Notes under the pieces: generated by a model | Database searches by the model: none | Told to the model about the DNA's origin: nothing | Seen by the model: only the letters and a program-made list of their open reading frames with translations | Source: Porphyra umbilicalis | Lineage: Eukaryota; Rhodophyta; Bangiophyceae; Bangiales; Bangiaceae | Reading direction: 5' to 3' | Assembly (NCBI GenBank): GCA_002049455.2 | Contig: KV918766.1 | Location: 310,001 to 374,000, forward strand | DNA length: 64,000 nt | Made by a program: the position numbers and the translations under genes | Part shown: one piece after another, positions 43,101 to 53,232 of the stretch | Position numbering within the stretch: position 1 is the stretch's first letter | Layout of the letters: the number at the start of each line of letters is the position of its first letter

Positions 43101-46100
43101 GGCGTGAGACATGCGCTAGGCCGATATAAGGGAGGGCGCATGCGACGGTGGCGCGACGCACGGGTGCCGCTGCCTGCTTGCGCGTGAGAAGATGGCAGCC
43201 CGCTTGAGGAGCATAAGGAGCGCCCGCAAGCATTTGCAGGTGGCGGCTGCGGCGACCGCGGCGGGGGCGGGCGGGACGGCGGGGGCGGTGTGCAGCATCG
43301 CACGTTTGCTGGCACTCGCGGTGACGTGCCGTAGCGGAGGCGGCGGCAGCGTCCCCGTGTGGCCGCCGTTGCATGCTCTACGGTGGCTGACCCGTCCCTC
43401 GCCTCGCATGGCCCTTGCTACGGCACAGTAGCATCCGCGTGCACGACGCGTGAATATCCGTCGTGTCACGCCCTACACATATTTCCCCCGCCGAACACCC
43501 CCAGTGTTCTCCACGGCGGCGTGTCCGACACCTGTCCCACCGACACACCACGAAAGTCTCGAAGACCGCCGCCATCGCCCCGCCATTCGGGCGCTCCGAT
43601 GGCGAGGCCAGCGCTCAGGCTGTGCGGGGAGTGGGGGTGGCGGGCGAAGACGCAGGCGACGATCCTTGCTAGCTCACCCCCCCCATCACGGCACGGCAGC
43701 ACCGACGCTAAGCGGTTGGCCGGAGAGAAGCTCAAGCACCACGCTGCGCCTTCGGCATCTCCCCTTTTAGACAGATGACCAAGAGCAGACGCAACAGTGT
43801 AGATCGGCTTCTAGGCGGCGCCATCCCCCCATTTCCGTCGTTGCCGACCATCGGGGCACTGCTGGCACCACTCGAACCCCCGCACGCCCGCCACGACCGT
43901 CGCTCGATTCAACACGAGCACGGGCACGTTCCCTGTTCGAAATGTGTAGATCTGTACTGTTCCGTATCGCCCCCTACTCTCGTTCCGAGCGGCGCTTCGT
44001 TTCTGCGCCGCCACCATTGCTTTTGGAAATGCTTCCTCTGCATCCTCCCTGTCCCCCTCGCCCTGTTAATAAGCTTCGCATGGGCACCTCCCGCGTCGCA
44101 CGCCTGCTGTCCAGTCTCGCCGGACACGCACGTACCGCGACAGGCTCACCGCACTTGCTCCCAGCGTGTACGTGGCAGTGCTGTGTGACGGTCTCCTCCC
44201 GTCTCGGCTGACACCTTGTGAAGTCATTCTTGCATGTGTATTTCCAATAAACCTGTGCTCGCCCTCTACACTAGAGCTGATCTGTTTTGTTCTTTTCGTC
44301 TGGCCCACACACAATGACCTCGTTATCCTGTTTCTTCGTTCCCAGTCGTTGCTCTTTTATGATCTTGTGTGTATTCCGACTATTCCCGCTTTGCTTCTCG
44401 CGTCAGTTCATCCGCCGGTTTTGTTTCGTGTCTTGGTTCTCCCCCAAGTTCCCCACCTTTCTGCAAGCACATCCGCCTTTCACATTCGCTCATTCCCTGT
44501 TTTGTCGGTCGGCATTGAGTACCCGCGGTCTAGTGCGGTTGTCATGCAGTGCCTGTTTGGCGCTACCGTCGAGACGCAATCACTGAAGCCCGGTCCAAAT
44601 GTTTCTCTTGTTTCTTGTGGCATTTTCTCAGCTCACCACCCTCTGTCCTCCTTTGGCATTGTGTCGCCTTTTCTCTTTCCTTTTTCTCATCTAATAGTTG
44701 CGCCTCTTCACACTTGTGTCACGTTTTGCATTGAGTGAGGGCCGAGTTTATTGCGTCACGTCTGTCCCCTCGCCTGTGTCGTCACGATGTTGGTGTCGGA
44801 CACGCAATCCCCGACGTGTCCCAGTTACGCGCTGCGCTGCGACGGCACTGTCATGTTTAAGTATCGCAACTTTCAGGCAGCCCCTGTTGCTCTGGCAGGC
44901 TTTTGCATTCCTGCACGGCTCCTGCAGGAACGATTCAAATCACTGTGCCTTTTTTGCGTTGCTTGTGAGCCAAAACGACTAGCTTGCAGGGCATGATACG
45001 CATGCTGCGATGTAGGCGGGAGCGCCTTCAGCTGCCTATTCCTGTCACACAGCTCGCTTCTGCCGTGATGGCAGGTTTTGTCTAGAGCATTGCGCCGAAC
45101 CTTTTCTCATGTCTGTGTCATTGGTCTCAGATGGTGCGCACGCAATTGGAAATTACCAAACCAGGCACGTTGAGAGCCTTTAGCTGATTGGGGGGTAAAA
45201 TGAGGCGTCGGGGCGAGATTGCCTTGTAAACGGTGTCTACGGGGGGCCTCAAGATGAGCGTTTCGCGTAAGCTTCCTTCGCTCAGCGGCACGCATTAATA
45301 TTGTGTGCCAGCTGGTTGGCACTAGGGGTTGGTGGAATCTGGGATTTCTTCGGTACTCCGATACGATCCGTGTCAAAGAATTTGGATTGCATACCGGGCT
45401 CTTGTCAATAGCGAAGAGTCAAATACGGATTAGGTGAGAACTTCTTGAGGAGATCACGAGTCATATCTGATTCGGCACATGCAATGATCTGGGATCAAAT
45501 CCGATTGCGATATTCGATAAGATCGCCAAAAAAAAATTCAGCTCGCATAGGACAGGGCGCCGAATGAGAACGGCCCGAGCGGCGATTGCCCTGGTGCTCT
45601 CACCAGCTGGTGCACTTGACGGGCCTGTCGGAGAAATGTGTGCTGGAGGCCGACACCAGATCTCGCTGTCCCCATTTTGGAGCGGCTCACCAGTAGTCGA
45701 GATACGTAACTGGCATAGCACACGGTCTGAGCCAGGTCGTCCAGTGGCACTCAGCGATCGTAGCCGCGAGGTGGTGCAACTTGTGCCACAGGGCGCAAGA
45801 CACGCGCGCGTGCCTCGCAATGCGCCGCGCACCCCGCGGCTCCTCGCACCGCGCACTGAGTGGGGCCCCGCGCCGCAGTGCCTTGCGCCACGCGCTCAGT
45901 TGCGCCCCGCGCCACACGCACCTAATGGTGACTCACACCACGCGCCCTACGATGCACGAAGTCCCCACCGCACTGGGAACGCGGCCTCCCATTGGTTGTG
46001 TCAATGTTGACTGACTGTAAACCCGATGAAACGTGCGCCCAATCCGCACGGATGGAAAATTCTGGAAACGATGTGCCGGCCGATGCCAGCGGCTGTGTCA

Positions 46101-46379
46101 GACCAGGCGGGTCCACGTGCCCGCTTGTCTGCGTCCCCGGCGGTGGCGGGCCCCGCCGGCGCCCCACGGCGCCCATGTTGGTTCCCGCCGGTGTTCCTTC
46201 CCCCCGGTGCTGCGTCCGGCTGGTGCCCTTCCTCGCTCTCGCCCCTTCTTTTTTGCCGCCTCTCCGTCGCCTGTCGCCCCTCTCTGTTGACAATCCTCCC
46301 TTCCAAGAACCTCCCCTTTGGCGCTCCTCCCTTCCGACACCCTCCCCGCTGGGAGCTCTCTCCGCTGCCACCCATCCGT
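40108..46379. other. 6.3 kb without a recognised gene
   Basis: Items seen: a minus frame 41527-41126 with regularly spaced Cys/His (ACGYKK ... HYFPSCTLVVGNVKCVAD ... CSALKCPCKD) and minus frames 41081-40665 and 42495-41827 with similar character, possibly one decayed minus-strand gene of unknown type; a GC-rich patch 42560-43430 with open frames on both strands; a T-rich strand 44220-44740 beginning with an AATAAA (44250); a CGCGCC/CAC-rich degenerate repeat 45800-45930. None supports a named feature. Confidence 0.4.
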
Positions 46380-46890
46380 GCTTGTGCCCTGCCCCGCTGG
46401 TGCCCCTCCCTGTGTTCGCCCCTTGCTGGTAGTGCCGCTTCCTGCTGGCGCCTTTCGCTCGTGGTGCGCCCCCCTGGCGTTGCCCTTCCAAGGTTGTGCC
46501 CCTCCCTTGTGGCGACCCTCCCTTGTAGTCCGCCTTGGCGCCCTTTACGGCTGGAGCCCCCCCCTGCTGGCATCCCTCGCCGCTGGCGCCTCTCGCTGGT
46601 GGTTTTCCCTCCCTGGTGCTGCCCTTTAATCGGGGTGCCCCTCTTTGGTGGCGCCCCTCCCTGGTGGTCTCCATTGGCGTCCGTCGCCGCTTGCGCCCCA
46701 CCCTGCTGTCATCCCTCCACGCTGGCGCCTCTCGCTGCGGTGCCCCTCCCTGCTGTTGCCCCTCCTTGGTGGCGCCCCTCGCTGCTGGTCCCCCTCCCGC
46801 TGGCGCTCCTCACCGATGGTTCTTCTCCGTGCTTTTGCGCCTCCCTGTTGGCACTCCTCTTAGCTGTCGCTCGCACGCTGGCTTCCACCC
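46380..46890. repeat. minisatellite with 15-bp unit
   Basis: Degenerate tandem array of about 34 units with a consensus close to GGTGCCCCTCCCTGC. The phase is well kept from about 46700 on, where successive 15-mers such as CCCTCCTTGGTGGCG and CCCCTCGCTGCTGGT follow without gaps. Because 15 is a multiple of three, all frames encode 5-residue repeats (minus strand: Gly/Arg/Ala/Gln-rich, open 46701-45922), which should not be taken as evidence of a gene. Looser copies extend left to about 46190. Confidence 0.75.
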
Positions 46891-47279
46891 GGCGTTGGGA
46901 ACACTGCCGCTTTAGTGGAAATATTTGGCTGCACAAAATGCAAAAAAAAAGACGCCCTTCCCGTTTTTGTCGGCCGTTTTCGTCGTGTGGCACCGTAGCA
47001 TCAAAAAATGCCACCAGTATGGTCGTGTATCTCTCTTCCAAGACATACATAAGCGGATCCATTTTTCTATCTCTCTCTCGGTGGACCAATCAAATAAAAG
47101 CATTTGATGACCCAGGCTGACACTGCGCATCTTGATCAAGAGCGCTCTGATCAATGGGCCCCAAACCGCGCACAACAGACGGACGCAGTGCACGCCGTCC
47201 CGCCCCGCTGGTGCACACGCTCCCCCCGCACTGCCACAGCCGTCGTCCCGTGCGGCCAGTAGGCGACGACGCTCGGGCT
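46891..47279. other. AT-richer spacer between two minisatellites
   Basis: Contains an A run (46941-46950), a TCTCTCTC tract and an AATAAA (about 47093) on +. A minus frame reads from the 75-bp array across this spacer (47481-46912) but its right half is repeat-derived. No gene called. Confidence 0.45.
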
Positions 47280-50165
47280 TGGCGGGTGCGCTGGAGGGCT
47301 CGGCGGGACTGTCGGCGTTTTGCTCCAGCAGGTCTGCGGCGATGGTGGCGTCGCTGGGCGGGTGCGCCGCGGGCTCTGCGGGGGTGTCGGCATTGGCCGT
47401 GGGCGGCTCGCCGGCGCTGTTTGTCGGTGCAGACGGGTGCGCGGGGGACTCGGCTGGGGTCTCGGCGTTCAGAAAGAGCAAGGCGGCAGCATTGGCGGGC
47501 GGGCTGGGCGGCTGCGTGGGGTCTCGGCGGTGAGGTCGGCGTTTGCCGACGGCGGCTTTGTGGCGTCGGTGGTCGGTGCGGGCGGGTGCGCTCGAGGCTA
47601 GGTGGGGGTGTCGGCGTTGGGCACGGTTTGTTCGTAGGTACTGGAAGCCGCGCTTGGGTGGTGCGCGGGGGACTCTGCGATTGTGTCAGTGTCTGTAAAA
47701 CGTGAGTCGGTGGTAGTATTGGCCGGTGTGGGCGGGTGCGCGGGGTGCTAGGTGGGGATGTTGGCGGTTGGCAAGAGCGGCTCGGCGGTGTTCGTGGTTG
47801 GTGCGGCAGGGTGCGCGGGGGGCTTGGCTGAGGTGTCGGTGCTGGAAAACGTCAAGTCGGCGGCGTTGACCGTCGCGCTGGGCGTATGCGCGGCGTCTCG
47901 GCGGGGTTTCCGCGTTTGCCAACGGCAAGGCGGAGGCGTTGGCAGTCGGGCTGGGCAGGGGCGCGGGGTCTTGGCGTGAGTGCCGGCGCTTGGCAAGGGG
48001 TGCTTCGCGGAATTGGTGGTTGATGTGGGCGGGTGCGCGCGGTCTTTACGGGGGTGTCGGCGTTTGCCAAGGGCGGCTTCGCGGCGTAGGTGGTCGGTGT
48101 TCGCCCTTGCGCGTGGGGCAGCGTGGCGGTACCGCCTGTTGGCACGGGCGGATTTGCGTGGTTGGTGGGCGGGGTGACCGGGTGCACAGGGGGATGGGTG
48201 GGGGCGTCGGTGTTGGGGATAGTGTGGTCTTCCGTGCTGGGGGGCGTACTTGGTCGGTGCGCGGGGGAATCCGTGGTCGTGCCAGTGTTTGTGACATGTG
48301 GGTGCGTCGTTTTATTGGTCGGTGTGCGCGTGTGCTCGGGGGGCTAGGTGGGGACGTCGGACGTTGGCAAGGGCGGCTCGGCTGTGTTAGTGGTCGGTGT
48401 GGGCGGGTGTACGGGGGGCTCGGCGGAGATGTCGGCGTTGGCCGACGGCAAGTCGTTTGCGTTGGCGTTCGGACAGGGCGGGTGCCGGGGGTCTCGGCGG
48501 GGGTGTCGGGGTTCGGTGACGGCGGCTTTGCGGCGTTCGTGGTCGGTGTGGGCGGGTACGCGGTGGGCAATGTGGGCGTGGCGCCGTGTGGCAAGGGCGG
48601 CTCTGCGGCTGTAGTGGTCGGTGTGACTGGATGCGCGGGGGGCTGCGTGCGGGTGCCGGCGCTGGACACGGTGTGGTAGTCGGTGCTGGGGGCCAGGCTG
48701 GGTCGGTGCGCGGGGGACGCTGTCGTTGTGTCAGCCTTTGTAACATGTGGGTCGGCGGTGTTATTGTCCAATGTGGGCGGGTGCTCGAAGGTTTAGGTGG
48801 GGACGTCGGACATTGGCAAGGGCCGCTCGGCGGCGTTGGTGCTCGGTGTGGGCGGGTGCGCGGGGGGCTCGGCGGATGCTTCGGCGTTCGGCAATGGCAA
48901 GTCTGCGGCGCCGGCGGTCTGGCTGGCCAGGCGCGCGGGGTCTCGGAGGGGGTATCGGCGTCTGCCGATGGTGGCTTATGGCATTGGTGATAGGTGTGGG
49001 CGGGTGAGCGGAATCTCAGCGGGGGTGTCGGCGTCTGCCAAGGGCGGCCTTGCGTCGTTAGTGGTCGGTGTGACCGCGTGCGCGGGGGGCTGAATGGGGG
49101 TGTCGACGTTGGGCACAGTCTCGTTGTCGGAGCTGTGGGCCGGGCTGGGTCAGTGCGCGGGGGACTATGTGGTTCTGTCAGTGTTTCTAAACTGCGGGAC
49201 GGTTGTTGTATTGGTCGGTGTGCGCGGGTGTTCGGGGGTCTAGGTGAGGACGTCGGACGTTGGCAAGTGCGGCTCGGCGGCGTTGGCTGCTGGCGTGGCC
49301 GGGTGTACTGGGGGCTGGGCGGAGGTGTCGGTGTTAGCCAACGGCAAGTCGGCGGAGTTGGCGGTCGGGCTGGGCGGGTGCGCGGTTTTTCGGCGGGGGT
49401 GTTGGCGATTGCCGAGGAGAACTCTGCGGCGTTGGTCGTCAGTGTGGGCGGGTGCACGGGGGGATGCGTGGAAGTGCCGCAGTTTGACAAGGGCCGCATT
49501 GCAGCGCCGATGAACGATGTGACCGGGTCGGCGGGGGGGTGGGCGGGAGTGTCAGCGTTGGGCACAGTCTCGTTGACTGTGCTGGGTTCGGTTCTTGGCC
49601 GGTGCGCGAAGGCCTCTGTTGTTCTGTCCGTGCTTGTAGAATGTTGGGCGGTGGTGATATTGGTGAGTGTGCGAGCGGCGAGGTGTGGGACTCTTCGTCA
49701 CGAAGGGGCGACTCAACGGCGTTTGTGGTCGGTGCGTGCGGGTACGCGGGGTGCTCGGCGGAGGTGTGCAGCTATGGAAATGGCGGCTCTGCGGCATTAA
49801 TCGTCGGGGTGGGCGGGTGCGCGGGGTGCTTGGCGGAGGTGTGGGGCTTTGGCAAGAGCGGTTTGGCGGCGTTGGTGGTCTGTGTGGGCAGGTGCGCGGG
49901 GTACTCGGACGGGGTGTCAGCGTTCAGCAAGGGCAAGCTGGAAGCGTTTGCGGTTGGTCGGCGCGAATGCGCGGGGGGATTTCCGGTTCTGTCGGCCTCC
50001 AGCAGCTGTGGCTCCACGGCGTTGGTGGTCGGGCTGAGTTGGTGCCCGAGGAACTATGTCGGGTTGTCGCCGTTGGGCAAGGGCGGGTTGGTGGCGGTGG
50101 TTCTAGGTGTGGGGGGGCGCGCGAGAGGCTTGGCGAGCGTGTCGGTGCTTGGAAAGGGCGTCGTG
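47280..50165. repeat. 75-bp minisatellite with 6-unit higher-order repeat
   Basis: About 38 tandem copies of a G-rich 75-bp unit (range 73-77), recognisable by the core GTGGGCGGGTGCGCGGGGGG and a following GTGTCGGCGTTGGC. The core recurs at 47280, 47355, 47431, 47506, 47580, 47655, 47730, 47805 and so on. A divergent unit containing GTGTCAGTGT...TGTAA recurs near 47680, 48280, 48727, 49176 and 49619, giving a higher-order period of about 450 bp (one interval 600 bp, i.e. 8 units). GTCGGAC(G/A)TTGGCAAG recurs at 48355, 48804 and 49253 with the same spacing. Minus-strand translation gives a 25-residue Pro/Ala/Thr-rich unit (NADTPAEPPAHPP type), open over 49565-48387; whether it is expressed is unknown. 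Confidence 0.9.
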
Positions 50166-50669
50166 CCTTAAAGAAAGGTTTTGTACTGCATCTGTGATGC
50201 TGTCACATGGTTTGAGTTCTTTGTTGGTGGCTTACCGCTACCAGGGGGAGTCAGGTTGCTCCATCGTTGTGCATCCACTGCAGTGCTGGGTTTTTGAGCT
50301 GCCAGGCGGGTCGGCAAGCTGGACAGCAGGGTCTGTGAAACTGCTGCGTTTGTAATAGTGGTCATGAACTTGGGACCACGGTTACGTCAGAGCGGGGCGC
50401 ACGCTGCTCACGACAGTGTATTTTTTTCGTGTCAGGCTTCCTGGCCAAGACGCATGCAGAGAGGCCGGAAAAAAGCACGCTGTCGGTTGCATGCTGCTGT
50501 CCATTAGGGTGCAGCACGTGCCTGCTGCCGCGCTCGTGGTGGTGGACAAGTGACAGGTGCATGCTCAACAGGTCGCCTTCTGATTCTTATCCGCGGGCAA
50601 AGAGCCTGGCCACCGCACACACGGGAAAAAAATGCAAAAAAAGAAGACGAAAGGACCGATCCGAAACTT
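50166..50669. other. spacer between minisatellite and hAT transposase
   Basis: Probably contains the 3' flank and right terminus of the minus-strand hAT element, but no terminal repeat matching the region beyond 53.2 kb was found. A-rich block AAAAAAATGCAAAAAAAG at about 50627. Confidence 0.4.
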
Positions 50670-53205
50670 TCACCGCAACCCTTCCTCGTCGGTGAGCCCT
50701 GGAAAGGTATCGCCGTCACTTGCGGTCGAATCGCCCGACGCCTCGCCGCCGACCGCCGTGTCAACGACGATTCGGCTCATGCTGGCACGAGAGCGAGACC
50801 TTTCCGCCTCAGACAGCACAGGAACCGTCGATGAGTCGGCAGGAAGAAGGTGGGCGTTGAAGCGCAGAAGGCAGTGCATCTCCATGTGCTCAGGCAGCAT
50901 CCTGGAGCGGTCTTTGCGGAGCACCATGCCTGCGACGGAGAAGTCCCGTTCAGATGCCGCCGACGAGCCGGATGCACCAAGCAGAGCACACGCGACCAGG
51001 TGGAGAAGGGGAAAGTCGGCAGCGTGCGAGCGCCAAAACGCAAGCCCGTCGTCGCTGGCGGTGTGTGTCGCGAGGAAGGAGTCCAGCTCGCGAGTGACGG
51101 TATCCAGCGGCGTGTCACTGTCGGCATCGTCGCTTTCATCCGAGTCCCAGCCAACAAGGGTGGTACGGCACATTTGGCGCTCCTCCTGCAGCAGACCTTC
51201 GCGTGAAGTCGCGCTAGGATTGACTTGCGCGACAGGGGCTGCGGTCTCCCACACCGCACCACGAGCACGCTCGATCGGGCACTCCTGCCCAACACGGGCG
51301 GCGGCCTTGCGGAGCATCGTAGCTACCCCCGGAGTGACGAGGGCGGCAGCCAGCACGGCGTCATTCGCGAGCCAGTTCTTGATATCGCTCTCCGCGCTGA
51401 AGAACCGCGCGTCGATCTCGTCTTGCAGGATCCTGACCAATGTGGCGGCTTCGTCGCGCAAGCCGTCAGCGTCGCGCGTGGCCTCCAAGGGCACAATCTC
51501 GTGGTCGTACATGCGGTTGTCCAGCTCCATGGCGTTCGTCCTCTTCTTGTCCAGCCCGAGGAATAGAAGAATGGCCTCACGGCCGACGGCTAGCGGCTTC
51601 TCTTACGGCTTAGGGCATGGGAAGACACCGAGTCGCATGGTGCGACGCAGCCGGCTGACAAGCCCAAGGGCATCAGCAACCGTCAAACTGGTACTCTGCA
51701 TCGCCACACAAGCCTCGAACGCGGGCTGCAGCACTCCAATCAGGTGGCGGACGGCCTCCGAATCGGACTTCGATGAAAAGTCTGACGAGAGCAAGATATG
51801 TGGATCCCCACCGAGTTGGTGACTCGGTCAGCAACTTGCGCGGCGCATTGTCCCCATTGAAAGGTACGGAGTTCAGCTTCTCGACGCTTGCCGTTGACTT
51901 GTGGAAGAGGTTTCCAATCTTGCGAGCACGGCTGAGCAGGTCAGCAGCGCCCGGATTTGCTCCACCCGTCCTTGACGTTGCTGAAGAGGATGCCGCGCCC
52001 GCCCGCGCCGCCCTTCCTGCCGCCGTCTTGCCAGTTCCGCCAAGGGCAACCTTGACCGCCAAGTGTAGGGTGTGGGCAGCGCAGGGCACCCAGCGGGGCC
52101 ACAGCTGTATCAACGCCTTCTTGACGTTTGAGCCAGAGTCGGAGGTCGACGAGCTCACATCCTCGGTGCGCACACCATATCGGCGGAGGAGGCGCTCCGT
52201 CCATGACCTGATGTTGCCGTGGTCGTGCCGCCCATTGAAAGCAGCTACACCAAGGTGGAGCTTCACAATGGAGAAGGTGCCAGGGTCGACGCAGCGCAAC
52301 ACGAGGGAGCCATAAGAGCCGGAGCCGTGCCTCTCCGTCCACAGGTCCGTCACCAAGTGGAAAAACGGCACATCTCGGTAGAGCCCTTGGAAGCGCCGCA
52401 CTTGAGCGCGAAGTTGATCCGTCACAAAGGAGAAGAGATCAAAAAGGATGTTGCGCACGCCGGCTGGTGCCGGGGGATCGTACGACACGCCCAGACCCCG
52501 CACAAATTCAAGCAAGTACTTGTTCTCCGTCAAAGAAAGCGGTGACAGAGTCATCACCAGCATCAGGACGACGCGGACGTGGTGCGGTCGCGCCTGGGCC
52601 GGCGTCATTGATCGGGTCCTTGACGCCGTGAGGTAGCCGTCCAGTGGTCCGCCATGCCCACTACCACCACCGGCCGCTGTCCCCGACTTCCTTGCGCGCC
52701 ACGCGAGCACAGCGGCGTGTCGACGACGCTGCACGTCGTCGACCACGCTTGAAGCGACGATGTTGCCGTAGTGGCGCCAAGCGTTGCTTGACTTGCCGTG
52801 CTTGAGGTAGTAGGTGGCGGTCACCCCGACGAGAGCGCAAACGCGACAACGAACCACAAAGTGACCCCTCTGGCCATCTTCGGTCCCCGTGAACGTATCC
52901 CACAAATCGTTGGCGTGAGGCCGCGTCGTCCAGCATTTCTCCCCGCTCTTGTGGGGGTACCACGTTGCACCTGCGTGGAAGATGCGAGTTGGGGAACTCG
53001 ATAAGGACGAAGCCGTATAGGGCCCGATGATAGTCGCCAAAAAGTCTTGGCCGCACGCCGCAAAGGCCAGCACATCCGCGCTCTCATTTTGGCTGCGCTG
53101 GGGCGGGGTTGGCGTCTGCACCAGCGCCACGCCCCGACCACCAGGTGCCACCTCGTCCTCGAGTCCATCGCTACGGCTGCTGGAGGCTCCACCGATGGAT
53201 GCCAT
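50670..53205 (-). pseudogene. hAT-superfamily transposase (Ac-like), nearly intact
   Basis: Starts at ATG 53205 in a perfect caccATGg context. 53205-51673: BED-type zinc finger (FVVRCRVCALVG ... KHGKSSNAWRHYGN), DLWTERHGSGSYGSLV (first catalytic aspartate block), SDSGSNVKKAL, VPCAAHTLHLAVKVAL (CxxH block) and ESPTRWGSTYLALVRL. The reading then shifts frame near 51780; the continuation is 51794-51603, broken by TAA (51605-51603), and then in the same frame to 50670. That last part has FWRSHAADFPLLHLVACALL and SAASERDFS, the hAT dimerisation motif, and ends in an acidic Ser/Asp tail. So one frameshift and one stop separate it from a full transposase of roughly 840 residues. The TAA is within GTAAGAG, as in two other genes here. 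Confidence 0.88.
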
Positions 53206-53232
53206 GGTGCAGATGTCCCGACGAGTTCTCAA

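Noticed and set aside
44220..44740. LTR retrotransposon end with AATAAA
   Set aside because: No second copy, no TG...CA termini, no primer-binding site or polyprotein motifs nearby.
48387..49565. 392-codon minus-strand gene
   Set aside because: It lies wholly inside the 75-bp array; the unit length and GC content keep frames open. Units of 73, 74, 76 and 77 bp break the repeat frame repeatedly. Kept only as a possibility under the repeat.
47280..50165. CRISPR-like array
   Set aside because: There are no unique spacers; the units are contiguous diverged copies of one sequence, and the genome is eukaryotic.
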